Below are positions 17,470-25,504 of a stretch of 32,830 nucleotides of DNA, one piece after another. Numbering within the stretch: position 1 is the first letter of the stretch; every line of letters starts with the position of its first letter. The DNA lies in assembly GCA_019116945.1 (NCBI GenBank), contig DXAR01000085.1, positions 1-32,830 of the forward strand, given 5' to 3'. The notes below the pieces were generated by a model. It made no database searches. It was not told the DNA's origin and saw only the letters and a list, made by a program, of their open reading frames with translations. A program made the translations under genes and the position numbers. The DNA is from Candidatus Janibacter merdipullorum (GTDB lineage Bacteria > Actinomycetota > Actinomycetes > Actinomycetales > Dermatophilaceae).

Positions 17470-18423
17470 ATGCGCGCCATCCACATCTCCTCCCTCGAGG
17501 GCCCCGACGCGGTCGAGCTCGTCGATGTCCCCGAGCCCGCCGAGGACGGTCTCGTGACCATCGCGGTCCGGGCCGCCGGCGTGGCCTTCCCCGAGCTGCT
17601 CCAGACCCGGGGCCTCTACCAGCTCAAGCCGGATCTCCCCTTCGTCCCGGGGGCCGAGGTGAGTGGCGTCGTCGAGAGCGCCCCCGAGGGGAGCGGCTTC
17701 TCCGTCGGTGACCGGGTGGCGGCGCTCCCGCTGCTCGGCGGCTTCGCGGAGAAGGTCCAGGCCCGCCCCGACCTCACCTTCCACCTCCCCGACGAGGTCA
17801 CCTTCGATGAGGCCGCGTCCTTCACCTTCAACTACGCGACCGTCTACTTCGCTTTGCTGGAGCGCGGCGGGCTGGCGCCGGGGGAGACGGTGCTCGTCCA
17901 CGGGGCCTCCGGCGGCATCGGGACGGCCGCCATCCAGGTGGCCAAGGCCTTCGGTGCCGGCCGCGTCATCGGCGTCGTGTCCACCGAGGCGAAGGGGGAG
18001 GTCGCGACGGCGGCGGGGGCCGACGAGGTTGTCCTCGCGGACGGATTCCTCGGAGCGGTGGGCAAGGCGAGCGTCGACATCGTCGTCGACCCCGTCGGTG
18101 GCGACCGCTTCACTGACTCGCTGCGCTCGCTCCGGGAGGGTGGTCGCCTCCTCGTCATCGGCTTCACCGCCGGCAGCATCCCTGAGGTCAAGGTCAACCG
18201 GCTGCTCCTCACCAATGTCTCGGTCGTCGGTGTCGGCTGGGGGGCCTTCGCCATGACCAAGCCGGGCCACGTGGGCACCGAGTGGGAGGCGATGCTCCCG
18301 CACCTGCGCAGTGGCGCCCTGCGGCCGGTCGTCGGGGCGACGCACCCGCTCGAGGACGCGGCGACGGCGCTGACCTCGCTGGAGACCCGGACCGTCACCG
18401 GCAAGATCGTGCTCCTGCCGTGA
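17470..18423 (+). CDS. NADPH:quinone oxidoreductase family protein (zinc-free MDR)
   Basis: A 317-residue MDR protein with a GroES-like domain (VPGAEVSGVVESAPEGSGFS) and a Rossmann domain with the HGASGGIGTAAIQVAKAFGA motif. No zinc-ligand cysteines are present. ATG 17470 is chosen because AAGGA lies 7 bp ahead; a GTG six bases upstream is less well spaced. Together with the SDR, whose start overlaps this stop, it probably supplies redox steps in the same pathway as the acyl-CoA dehydrogenase. It is only distantly similar to the oxidoreductase at 4468-5463. Confidence 0.88.
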   Translation: MRAIHISSLEGPDAVELVDVPEPAEDGLVTIAVRAAGVAFPELLQTRGLYQLKPDLPFVPGAEVSGVVESAPEGSGFSVGDRVAALPLLGGFAEKVQARPDLTFHLPDEVTFDEAASFTFNYATVYFALLERGGLAPGETVLVHGASGGIGTAAIQVAKAFGAGRVIGVVSTEAKGEVATAAGADEVVLADGFLGAVGKASVDIVVDPVGGDRFTDSLRSLREGGRLLVIGFTAGSIPEVKVNRLLLTNVSVVGVGWGAFAMTKPGHVGTEWEAMLPHLRSGALRPVVGATHPLEDAATALTSLETRTVTGKIVLLP

Positions 18424-19241
18424 GTGCGCCGGAGCAGCACGTCGCCGTCGTCACCGGGGCGGCGGGAGGGATCGGGGCCGCTCTCGCGCAGCGACTCCTC
18501 GAGTCAGGTGCCCGCGTGGTCATCTCGGACCTCGATGCGGACCGCCTCGAGGACCGCGCCACGGAGCTGCGGGCCGTGGCGGGGCCGGAGGCCGTGGTCG
18601 CCGTGGCGGGCGATGCCTCCGCCGAGGCGGACATCGCCCGGCTCGTCGATGCCGCCGAAGACGCCTTCGGTCCCGTCGACAGCTACTACGCCAACGCCGG
18701 TGTGGGGGACGGCTCAGGACTGGCGGCCGACGACGACCAGTGGCAGCGGGCCCTCGACGTCAACGTGCTCGCGCACGTCCGGGCGGCTCGGCTCCTCGTG
18801 CCGGGATGGCTCGAGCGAGGGCGCGGCTACTTCGTGAGCATCGCGTCGGCCGCGGGGCTCCTGACGCAGATCGGCTCGGCGACGTACTCGGTGAGCAAGC
18901 ACGGTGCGGTCGGCTTCGCTGAGTGGCTCGCGGTCACCTACGGCGACCGCGGCATCGGGGTCAGCTGCCTCTGCCCCATGGGCGTCGACACCGACATGCT
19001 GCGGACCGGCATGGCCTCAGAGGGCGACGAGGATCGGACCGCCATCGCCGCGGTCACCGGCGCCGGCGACGTGCTCGACCCGCTGACCGTGGCCGACGAG
19101 GTGCTCGAGGCCGTGGCTCAGCGCCGCTTCCTCGTGCTGCCGCACGCCGATGTCCACGAGTTCCTCCGGCGCAAGGTCGACGACCATGATCGCTGGATCC
19201 GCGGCATGCAGCGCTACCGCGGGCAGCTCAGCGGTAGTTGA
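18420..19241 (+). CDS. Short-chain dehydrogenase/reductase
   Basis: A 273-residue classical SDR. The cofactor motif TGAAGGIG is near residue 12-19, NAG is in the central sheet, and the catalytic serine, tyrosine and lysine lie in SIASAAGLLTQIGSATYSVSK. The start is GTG 18420, overlapping the previous stop. The stop codon TGA (19239-19241) lies inside the 14-bp att core of the integrated element. Its final residues (SGS) are therefore encoded by the repeat, and the gene was probably convergent with yajQ before insertion. The protein appears complete. Confidence 0.9.
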   Translation: MSAPEQHVAVVTGAAGGIGAALAQRLLESGARVVISDLDADRLEDRATELRAVAGPEAVVAVAGDASAEADIARLVDAAEDAFGPVDSYYANAGVGDGSGLAADDDQWQRALDVNVLAHVRAARLLVPGWLERGRGYFVSIASAAGLLTQIGSATYSVSKHGAVGFAEWLAVTYGDRGIGVSCLCPMGVDTDMLRTGMASEGDEDRTAIAAVTGAGDVLDPLTVADEVLEAVAQRRFLVLPHADVHEFLRRKVDDHDRWIRGMQRYRGQLSGS

Positions 19242-19243
19242 CG
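19230..19243. repeat. Left attachment core (attL)
   Basis: AGCGGTAGTTGACG is identical to 30020-30033; the match continues imperfectly (one mismatch, then ACT). It overlaps the last codons and the stop of the SDR gene. Confidence 0.85.
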
Positions 19244-19519
19244 AACTACTGACGGGGGTTCGGGCAGGGTGGGCAGGTGTGGAGATGCCTGATTTTCCAG
19301 GCTTCCTGGTGTTGACGGTGTTGGCCGTAACGGCGGGTTTGCGGACCTCTTGCGGACTTTCTGCGGACCGAGAGACCCCCCTCGTCTGCGAACAAGGGGG
19401 GCCTCAGCGGACCGTCATGCGCCGGTCCTTGGCGCAGGTGGGGTCTTCACGGGACGAAAGGAGTTACGCCGCTCTTCCACCTTCGCGGGCGGACTATGCG
19501 AACCCGCGTTGACGCCGGT
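19244..19519. other. Non-coding left end of the element, with terminator-like hairpin
   Basis: I see no gene in this 276-bp stretch on either strand. It holds the TGCGGAC array. It also holds a hairpin at 19484-19508 (CGCGGG, 13-base loop, CCCGCG) that lies just past the stop of the head-closure gene and may end the long leftward operon. Confidence 0.5.
19340..19368. repeat. Three TGCGGAC repeats at 11-bp spacing, putative integrase/Xis arm sites
   Basis: TGCGGAC occurs at 19340-19346, 19351-19357 and 19362-19368, exactly 11 bp apart, so all lie on one face of the helix. Two more copies at the same spacing lie beside the right att site (29967-29984). The placement fits arm-type binding sites for integrase or excisionase. 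Confidence 0.65.
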
Positions 19520-19831
19520 CTACTGGCGGCGCTGCACGACGACCTCCACGTGGTGCAGTCGACCGCCGACGAGGTGGGGCTCGTAGTCGCCCATGACCTC
19601 GAAGTCCTGCTCGCGCCAAGAGATCTTGTCCTGGGCGGTCAAGCCTTCTTCGGTCGTCGGGAGGAAGAGCTTGTAGCGGGTGGTGATGACGCTCGTGTCC
19701 GGCTCGTCGGTCGTCATCGGTCGGACCTCGGCGGGCACGATCCTCGGCGGGCCGTCCACCCAGATGGGTGTCCCGTAGTCGTCCTCGATCTGGACGCGCT
19801 GGATGATCGTCACGCGGTCGTGGAGGATCAT
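19520..19831 (-). CDS. Putative head closure / head-tail adaptor protein
   Basis: A 103-residue protein beginning MILHDRVTIIQRVQIEDDYG and ending in a beta-rich segment (GDYEPHLVGGRLHHVEVVVQ). Length and pattern match phage head-tail adaptors of the SPP1 gp16 / HK97 gp7 type, which close the portal channel after DNA packaging and provide the surface where the tail docks. ATG 19831 overlaps the upstream connector stop (ATGA). It is the last gene of the element, so the encoded particle stops exactly at the tail-docking interface. It could also be a generic stopper from a deleted tail region, but no remnant of a following gene is visible. Confidence 0.7.
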   Translation of the reverse strand: MILHDRVTIIQRVQIEDDYGTPIWVDGPPRIVPAEVRPMTTDEPDTSVITTRYKLFLPTTEEGLTAQDKISWREQDFEVMGDYEPHLVGGRLHHVEVVVQRRQ

Positions 19832-20142
19832 CCGGCGGCCTTCTTCCGGTAGCGGTTGAGGACGAAGGTCTCCGCGAGGGACCACCCTTGGAATCCGTCG
19901 AGCTGCTGTACGCCACCGACCGTCTGCCGGATCTGCTCCGGGTTGGCGACGAGCCGGGCCGTGGCGGTGACGATGACGGCCTCCAGCTGCTCGTTGGGCA
20001 AGAGACCGTCGACGAAGCCACCGTCGCGGGTGTATGCCCTCACCATGGCGGTGACGACGGGCACGGCTTCCCCGGCCAGGGCGACGAGCTGCTCGTTGTC
20101 ACCCTGACCGAGGAACGCGGCGACCTGCTGGCCGTCGACCAT
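19828..20142 (-). CDS. Putative head-tail connector protein (gp6/gp15-like)
   Basis: A 104-residue, mostly helical protein (MVDGQQVAAFLGQGDNEQLV, then ALAGEAVPVVTAMVRAYTRD, ending FQGWSLAETFVLNRYRKKAAG). The pattern of a helical N-terminus, a strand containing RDGGF and a C-terminal tryptophan followed by LNRYR is characteristic of actinophage head-tail connectors that form the ring beneath the portal. It lies between the capsid gene and the head-closure gene, the standard order. ATG 20142 is 2 bp from the capsid stop. Assignment rests on pattern and position, with no strong motif. Confidence 0.72.
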   Translation of the reverse strand: MVDGQQVAAFLGQGDNEQLVALAGEAVPVVTAMVRAYTRDGGFVDGLLPNEQLEAVIVTATARLVANPEQIRQTVGGVQQLDGFQGWSLAETFVLNRYRKKAAG

Positions 20143-20144
20143 TC

Positions 20145-20984
20145 TCAGACTCCAGCGTCGGCAGTGAGGACGATGACACCCTCAGGGCGCAGCAGGCCGA
20201 GGTCGTAACGGGCCGTCACGCGGATCGCCTGCTCGTCGTACTCGGCGTAGCGCTGGTCGAGGATCTTGACGGTGGGGTTGATGTCCCGGGCGACCGCGAC
20301 CTCGTTCATGTTCGCCAGGACGGCCTTCCCGGCGGGCAGCTTGTTGGTGACCGTGACGGGGACACCGAAGAGGCTGTACCGCGCGCCCTGGGTGACGTCG
20401 GACTGCACGATGTAGCGCCCGTCGTTGGCCTTGACCTTCCGCAAGGCGAGGAAGTCCGCGCCGGAGAGGAACCACCGGGTCGGCTCGACCTCGGCGGCGT
20501 GGGCGAGACCGATCGCGTCGAGGAGGCTGTCCGGGTCGGACGCGTCGAGGGTGCCGGTCTGGACTCCGGGCTGGTTGACGATGCCGGTCACGGAGTCGTC
20601 CGCGCCGTCGCCGACGAGGAAGGCCGTGTCGATCTTCCGCGCGACGTCGGAGACGAGACGCTGCTTCAGCGTGGAGTCGAGGCCGATCACGGACTGGCGC
20701 AGGAGCTCGTTCGTAAACCTGATGAGAGTCTTCACGGACTTCCGCTCGGTCGGCATGAGGCGGACCTCGTCGAAGTCGACGTCGTGCTCGGGGATGAGCT
20801 CGCCTTCCCCGACCCATCCGGGCTCGGTGGAGGAGACGAGCTTCGGGATCCGCAGCGGCTCGGCGGTGTCGAAGATGCGGGGTCCGGCGGCGAGGACGAC
20901 GGACGCGGCCTCCAGCGGCTGGACGAGGAGGCTGGAGACCTGCTCGCGCAGGAGCTCCGGGTTGGCGGTGGTGGTCTCAGTCAT
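20145..20984 (-). CDS. Major capsid protein, HK97 fold
   Basis: A 279-residue protein with features of the HK97-type capsid family. They include an N-terminal arm (LLREQVSSLLVQPLEAASVV), the E-loop/spine region (PTERKSVKTLIRFTNELLRQ), IDTAFLVGDGADDSVTGIVN in the P-domain, GVPVTVTNKLPAGKAVLANM in the A-domain, and a C-terminal VTARYDLGLLRPEGVIVLTA strand. There is no attached protease domain, and no separate protease gene is present, so assembly probably uses the scaffold at 21252-21740. A ribosome site (GAAAGG) precedes ATG 20984. A 110-bp gap with a strong hairpin separates it from the upstream genes, which allows separate control of the abundant capsid product. Confidence 0.88.
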   Translation of the reverse strand: MTETTTANPELLREQVSSLLVQPLEAASVVLAAGPRIFDTAEPLRIPKLVSSTEPGWVGEGELIPEHDVDFDEVRLMPTERKSVKTLIRFTNELLRQSVIGLDSTLKQRLVSDVARKIDTAFLVGDGADDSVTGIVNQPGVQTGTLDASDPDSLLDAIGLAHAAEVEPTRWFLSGADFLALRKVKANDGRYIVQSDVTQGARYSLFGVPVTVTNKLPAGKAVLANMNEVAVARDINPTVKILDQRYAEYDEQAIRVTARYDLGLLRPEGVIVLTADAGV

Positions 20985-21044
20985 GAGAGCGGCCTTTCAG
21001 GCGAAGGGAGGGAGTTGTCTCGACCTCGGCCGCCGGGGCCACAA

Positions 21045-21073
21045 GAGGGGAGCCGCGCCGGGCGACTCCCCTC
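21045..21073. terminator. Hairpin upstream of the capsid gene
   Basis: GAGGGGAG and CTCCCCTC form a perfect 8-bp stem around a 13-base loop, between the small gene ending at 21094 and the capsid start at 20984. No T-run follows on the minus strand. It may be a partial terminator, an attenuator, or an mRNA processing or stability element separating packaging from capsid expression. Confidence 0.45.
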
Positions 21074-21093
21074 AAGTGTACTTCAGGTCTGGG

Positions 21094-21255
21094 CTACATG
21101 ACGTGGACCGTCTGGTCCTGTTGGGGCTCGACGTGACCGACGACGAGGGCGTAGGCGCGGGCGAGCTCACCGAGGGCACCGACGCCGGGGCCGGCCTGGA
21201 CCTGCTCACGGATCGCGGCGAGCAGGATCTCCTTCGTCTCCTCTGCGCTGGTCAT
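21094..21255 (-). CDS. Small hypothetical protein between scaffold and capsid
   Basis: A 53-residue open frame beginning MTSAEETKEILLAAIREQVQ and ending QTVHVM. Its ATG at 21255 overlaps the scaffold stop (ATGA), which supports it as a real gene. It is predicted to be mainly helical (EILLAAIREQ and GALGELARAYALVVGHV). I do not recognise the family. Small helical proteins of similar size are common among actinophage head genes. It could be a capsid accessory or a regulator of scaffold function. Confidence 0.6.
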   Translation of the reverse strand: MTSAEETKEILLAAIREQVQAGPGVGALGELARAYALVVGHVEPQQDQTVHVM

Positions 21256-21740
21256 GCCCGGCTCCTCAGGATGCCCGCGAGGTCGACGCCGGGAGCCTGC
21301 TCGCTCGCGCCCTGCCCGACGTCACCGCGTGGAGTCCGTGACCCGAGGTGAGGCTTCCGCGCGAGCAGGTCCTCCACGGCACCGAGGAGGGCGTCGCGGT
21401 CGTCGAGGAGGCGCTCGTCGAAGGGGAGATCTTCCGGGTCTGCGAGACGCCCCGTGGCGGCGACGCGGGCGTGGAAGAGCTCCCGGGCGTAGTCCTCGGC
21501 CTTCTTGGCCTTCTCGCGGTAGCCAGCGCTCTCCTTGCGCAGCTTCTCCACGTAGTCGCGGGGGAAGGTGTCGGCCTCCTCGTCGTGCTCCTCCTCGGGG
21601 GTACGCGTCTCGATCGCGGTCGCCTCGGCATCGTGATCATGGACATCGTCTTCGGATGTCCTTGATCCAAGGGTGGGCGTCTCGTGCACACCCTCCTCAG
21701 CGGTCTCCTCGACGTCAAGATTCTCGGTCTGCTCGGTCAT
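21252..21740 (-). CDS. Capsid scaffolding protein
   Basis: A 162-residue protein with a strongly acidic disordered N-terminal half (residues 1-58, rich in Glu and Asp). A coiled-coil segment follows (FPRDYVEKLRKESAGYREKA), then ELFHARVAATGRLADPEDLP and a basic C-terminal tail. This is the usual plan of siphovirus scaffold proteins that organise the capsid shell and are later released. It lies between the MuF-like and capsid genes, the normal site. ATG 21740 overlaps the previous stop (ATGA). Confidence 0.8.
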   Translation of the reverse strand: MTEQTENLDVEETAEEGVHETPTLGSRTSEDDVHDHDAEATAIETRTPEEEHDEEADTFPRDYVEKLRKESAGYREKAKKAEDYARELFHARVAATGRLADPEDLPFDERLLDDRDALLGAVEDLLARKPHLGSRTPRGDVGQGASEQAPGVDLAGILRSRA

Positions 21741-22327
21741 GCTTCCTTCTCCTTCTCATAGACGGGCACGGGCACGCAGCAGCAGCCGGGATGCCTGTGC
21801 ATGGGTTGACCGGCGGGGTAGATGAACCCGCCGGGGCGCAGGTGCTCCTTCTTGAGCCACACGCACAGCTCGCAGGGGTCCTCGTCGAGGCCGCGCGTGT
21901 ACCCGACGATCTCGGGGACCTCCGGGAGGTGTTCGTCGACGTACTTACCGGCCGTCTCGGTGACCCGGCCCTTCGCGAGGCGCTGGAGGCGCTTGTCGAA
22001 GGCGTCGACGTCCTCCTCGGTCGGGTCGTCGGGCAGGTCCTCCAGAACCGTCCCCACGGCCTTGAAGACGATGTCCTCGTGGACCTCGACGTCGGGCAGT
22101 TCCACGGCCGTGATCGTCTGGACGGGCTTCTGTGACTCGACCGCGACGACGGCCGCGATGGCGGCCTGGGACTCCGCCTTCACGATGAAGCCGACGACGA
22201 GGTCGACGAGCTCCCCGAGGAGGATGTCCCCGGCACGCCACGAGGCGACGACGATGCGGACCTGTTCCGCGATCGCGTCGACGAGCGCGACGAGGATCGT
22301 CTGGTAAGAGGCGGCGGAGGGCTTCAC
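21737..22327 (-). CDS. MuF-like minor head protein
   Basis: A 196-residue protein whose C-terminus carries the cysteine/histidine motif of actinophage MuF-type proteins. The segment is GLDEDPCELCVWLKKEHLRP, and the protein ends HRHPGCCCVPVPVYEKEKEA. The N-terminal 150 residues are helical with hydrophobic stretches. Such proteins attach to the portal and enter the capsid. The position directly after the portal is standard. The GTG start (22327) overlaps the portal stop (GTGA). MuF proteins are usually longer (250-350 residues), so this is a compact version. No toxin domain is fused. Confidence 0.75.
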   Translation of the reverse strand: MKPSAASYQTILVALVDAIAEQVRIVVASWRAGDILLGELVDLVVGFIVKAESQAAIAAVVAVESQKPVQTITAVELPDVEVHEDIVFKAVGTVLEDLPDDPTEEDVDAFDKRLQRLAKGRVTETAGKYVDEHLPEVPEIVGYTRGLDEDPCELCVWLKKEHLRPGGFIYPAGQPMHRHPGCCCVPVPVYEKEKEA

Positions 22328-23598
22328 GAGCTCATCTCCGTGATCGTGCCGAGGTTCGCCTCGATCGCTTCGCTACGCCGGGCGGCCCGGATCGCCTCGA
22401 CCTCGTCGGCGGTGTACCCGAGGCGGGTCAGGGCGTAGGTCGCCGGGAGGAGACCGGCCTGATGCAGCTTCACGACCGCGTCGGCCTCCTGGGCGATGCT
22501 CCTCGTGCCCGGATCCGCCCACGTCACCGCGACGTCCACGCTCGTGGGGTCGACGCCGGTGTCGGCGGCGACCATGAGGCGGGCGACCTGCTCCCAGCTG
22601 CGGCCGAAGGTGCCCTGTCGTGCCTGAGCCTTCGCCGTGAGGCTGGCCTCGGCCGCGCGCAAGGAGTCCGCGCTCGGCGGCTGGCTCGACATGACACCCA
22701 AGTAGTGGCTGGGGAGGGACGTGACGGCCATGATCTGGCTCGTGAGGAGGTTCACGGCGGAGTCGTAGGCCGCGAGGTCCGACCCGGGCAGGCTCCCGAA
22801 CTTCCCTTCCGGGGACTCGTTGACCATCGTCCTGTTGGACTCCGGGATCGGGTTGACCGCGTTGCCGTCCTCGTCCTCCTCGAGCTCGAGTCCGGTGGCC
22901 CACCGTCGCGGCCGGGCGTAGAACTCCGAGGCGACCATCATGTCCGCCAAGAGCTTGTTGAGGGCGTCCACGAGCGGCAGGAGGTCTGTCAGCTCGCTGC
23001 GGCCGTCGACGTCGAGGAGCCGGTCGGAGTTGACGAGCGGGACCACAGGGACGATGCCGAAGGGGTTGTCGATCGTCTCCAGCGTCTTCCAGCCGGCGAC
23101 GCCGTTCTCTGAGATGAAGGTCGTGATCCGGTCCGGCTCGAAGAGGCTCGCGCGGGAGACCTTCCCGTCGCTCCAGCGCTTCACCGCGGCGACGACCTCG
23201 CGGGTGGCCGGGTCCCGGAGGGTCGTGACCTGCCTCGCGGACTCGATCGTGACCTGGGAGCGTCCCTGCCGGTCGGCCCACACCAGGGCGAAGGACCGTC
23301 CGTGGATCAACGCCTCACGGTGGGCGATCGCGGCCGTCTGGTCGAGGTCGTTCCTCGTCCACGAATCCCAGACGTTGGGGTGCTCGAAGCCGGTCACCCT
23401 CAGGCGCTCAGCCAGTGCCGTCACCGCGACCCGGCAGAGGTTGCTGGACATGACGCTCAGGCGGTCCCCGAGAGCCGTGCGGGCCTCCGGGGCCAAGAAC
23501 GCGAGCGGCTGCTCCCCGGCGTAGTACCGGTCGAGGCGGGTCATCCTCCCTTCGTGCTCGTCGAGTCGCTGGGTCAGGGTGGTCAGTAGATCGTTCAT
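22324..23598 (-). CDS. Phage portal protein (SPP1 gp6-like)
   Basis: A 424-residue portal. Recognisable segments are the N-terminal YYAGEQPLAFLAPEAR; the wing/stem core SFALVWADRQGRSQVTIESA and FGIVPVVPLVNSD; ELTDLLPLVDALNKLLADMM; and the helical SLPSHYLGVMSSQPPSADSL, whose pattern is common in actinophage portals. Twelve copies form the DNA entry channel and the docking point for terminase and connector. I chose ATG 23598 over the upstream ATG 23646 because it gives the ATGA overlap with the terminase stop used throughout this operon. The length is complete for the family. Confidence 0.87.
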   Translation of the reverse strand: MNDLLTTLTQRLDEHEGRMTRLDRYYAGEQPLAFLAPEARTALGDRLSVMSSNLCRVAVTALAERLRVTGFEHPNVWDSWTRNDLDQTAAIAHREALIHGRSFALVWADRQGRSQVTIESARQVTTLRDPATREVVAAVKRWSDGKVSRASLFEPDRITTFISENGVAGWKTLETIDNPFGIVPVVPLVNSDRLLDVDGRSELTDLLPLVDALNKLLADMMVASEFYARPRRWATGLELEEDEDGNAVNPIPESNRTMVNESPEGKFGSLPGSDLAAYDSAVNLLTSQIMAVTSLPSHYLGVMSSQPPSADSLRAAEASLTAKAQARQGTFGRSWEQVARLMVAADTGVDPTSVDVAVTWADPGTRSIAQEADAVVKLHQAGLLPATYALTRLGYTADEVEAIRAARRSEAIEANLGTITEMSS

Positions 23599-25085
23599 GC
23601 GGCGAAACTCCTCGTCTTGCGCTTCTTCTTCTTGGATGCCCTCCACGTCGCCCGGCTGTGAGCCATGAGAAGGGCGGCGGCGAGGTCGATCTTTCGTGCG
23701 TTGCGGGACCGGGATTGCTTGTCCAGGCGGATCCCTCTCGCGTCGTCACGGACGACGGCTGCGGCGACGTGCGCGGCGAGCTTGGTGTTGCCGCTGTGGG
23801 TCATGTCCCCGTTCACCGCGGCGTTGAACAGGTCCCCCGTCGCGGCCGTGAGCCGGGAAGGTGAGTGCGGGAACTCGACGACCGGAAGCTTCTCGGCCTC
23901 CAGCAGCTGGAGAGTTCTCGTCCACCGGAAGGGGTCCGCGACGATCTCCGCGACATTCCAGCGTTGACAGGCCGCGCGGATCTCGTCCTCGACCTCCAGC
24001 ACCGGCACGCGCCACGAGTCGTCATCGGCGGGCTTCTCCCACACCTTGACCACGTCGAAGTGCGGGGCCTTGTTCACCGTGCCGACGACGAGGGCGCACG
24101 TGTCATCGGAGAAGGAGCCGTCGAGGGCGATCACGACGTCCTCACCGTCCGGGACACCCTCGTCGGTGGAGAGGCCGTCCCAGACACCGGCCGGGAGGAA
24201 GGACCCGTCCGTCTGTGTGACGACCTGACACAACCTCGCGCGCCGGAACGTCGCTTCTCTCGTCTTCGGTGGCAGGAGGGCTCGCAGCGCGTCCTCGTGG
24301 AGGAAGCCTGCCGCGATCGCCGGGTTGGCGAGGTGCCAGCAATGAGTGCAGTCGACCGGGTGGTCCTTGAAGGCATCCGCGGAGTGCTCCCGGAACGTCA
24401 GCGACGTGTCCTCGGGGTGGTCCCGGGCGTAGTCGCGCAGCGACAAGAGGACCTGGTCGTCGAGGTTCGGTCCCGGCGTCCCGATCGCCACGAGGACCGA
24501 CCGCTCCCGCTTCCCTTGGGCGAGCTGCACGACCTCGAACACGTCACGGGAGACGACACCGGCCTCGTCGACGATCGCGAGGACGTAGTCCAGCCCCTCC
24601 AGTGCCGCCGGGGTCGCCGGCAGCGTCTGGAAGGTCGAGTCGGTCAACGGGAGGCGCAGGTGGTCCTTGTAGATGTAGACCCGACTGGACAGCTCCTCGT
24701 CGAGCTCCACCATCCGGCGCGCGGCATTGAAGGCCAGGGACGCCTGACGCTCGTCCACGGCCACCACGACGACGTTGGCGCCCTCGCCCATCGTGAAGAG
24801 TGCGTAGAGGCCGATCGCGGCGTTCAAGGTCGTCTTCCCGGAGCCGCGAGGGAGCATCAGACCGACCGTGCGCGAACCGGAGTCTAGGACCGCGCGAGCC
24901 AGGTCCTTCTGGAAGTCGTGCAGCTTCAGGGGCTTCTTGGCGCCGGTCCCCTTCGGCGTCTTCAGGAACTTCCGCGCGAAGGCGAAGAACCTCTCCGACT
25001 CGACCTTGGTCCGCGGCGCGAAGGGGAGCGGGACGTCCCCGTTCTCGAGCTTCCCCTTCCTGCCGACCTTCATCGTCGCCGTCAC
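23595..25085 (-). CDS. Terminase large subunit
   Basis: A 496-residue two-domain packaging motor. The ATPase domain has Walker A LPRGSGKTT (78-86) and Walker B VLAIVDEAG (168-176) with D173/E174. The RNase-H-fold nuclease domain has VVIALDGSFSDDTCALVVGT, EIVADPFRWTRTLQLLEAEK and a final acidic residue in KIDLAAALLMAHS. The C-terminus is basic (KKKKRKTRSF). Both activities look intact, so the element can package its own DNA. The start is GTG 25085, overlapping the HNH stop; ATG 25073 is an alternative. No small-terminase gene is apparent upstream. Confidence 0.93.
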   Translation of the reverse strand: MTATMKVGRKGKLENGDVPLPFAPRTKVESERFFAFARKFLKTPKGTGAKKPLKLHDFQKDLARAVLDSGSRTVGLMLPRGSGKTTLNAAIGLYALFTMGEGANVVVVAVDERQASLAFNAARRMVELDEELSSRVYIYKDHLRLPLTDSTFQTLPATPAALEGLDYVLAIVDEAGVVSRDVFEVVQLAQGKRERSVLVAIGTPGPNLDDQVLLSLRDYARDHPEDTSLTFREHSADAFKDHPVDCTHCWHLANPAIAAGFLHEDALRALLPPKTREATFRRARLCQVVTQTDGSFLPAGVWDGLSTDEGVPDGEDVVIALDGSFSDDTCALVVGTVNKAPHFDVVKVWEKPADDDSWRVPVLEVEDEIRAACQRWNVAEIVADPFRWTRTLQLLEAEKLPVVEFPHSPSRLTAATGDLFNAAVNGDMTHSGNTKLAAHVAAAVVRDDARGIRLDKQSRSRNARKIDLAAALLMAHSRATWRASKKKKRKTRSFAA

Positions 25086-25504
25086 GGCCTCTCACCCTCC
25101 TCAGAACCGTCTACAAGCGTAGTGAGAACCATTCCCAACTGTCTCTGCGGCTTGACGCTCCGGTCCGGAAGGTCCCGGCGGACCCTCTCCCCCCTGGCTG
25201 GACCACGAGCCTGGTTGCACGGATCGCAGACCACGTCGACGTCGAGGAGGCGGATCGGGAGTCCCTGCTCGACGCGTCGCCACGCTTCGGGCGTGTGATC
25301 TGTGGTCAGTCGCTCGGTTGCTCCGCAGTCGGAGCAGAAGGGCTGGAGACGTCGAGCACGACGGCTGAGCTTGTCCCATGACGTGGTGTAGCCGCGTGCT
25401 CGTGCGCTGGCTCGTTCGACGATTGGCTCGGGTCGCGTCGTGTGCTCGTCGCAGCGCGTGGAGTCGGTGGGCTCGCCGCACTTCATGCAGGGCTTGAGGG
25501 TCAT
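25082..25504 (-). CDS. HNH endonuclease
   Basis: A 140-residue protein with the HNH fold. Paired zinc cysteines (CMKCG and CSDCG) precede the core TTDHTPEAWRRVEQGLPIRL, and CDPCNQARG provides the asparagine and the second cysteine pair. HNH proteins beside terminase are common in HK97-like phages, where they assist cohesive-end cleavage during packaging. The same neighbourhood occurs in capsid-forming satellites. ATG 25504 overlaps the primase stop (ATGA); the frame upstream of this is open but unsupported. Confidence 0.85.
   Translation of the reverse strand: MTLKPCMKCGEPTDSTRCDEHTTRPEPIVERASARARGYTTSWDKLSRRARRLQPFCSDCGATERLTTDHTPEAWRRVEQGLPIRLLDVDVVCDPCNQARGPARGERVRRDLPDRSVKPQRQLGMVLTTLVDGSEEGERP

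Noticed and set aside
16198..18345. 715-codon minus-strand frame under the acyl-CoA dehydrogenase, TetR and oxidoreductase genes
   Set aside because: It spans three clear genes on the other strand and shows no recognisable domain.
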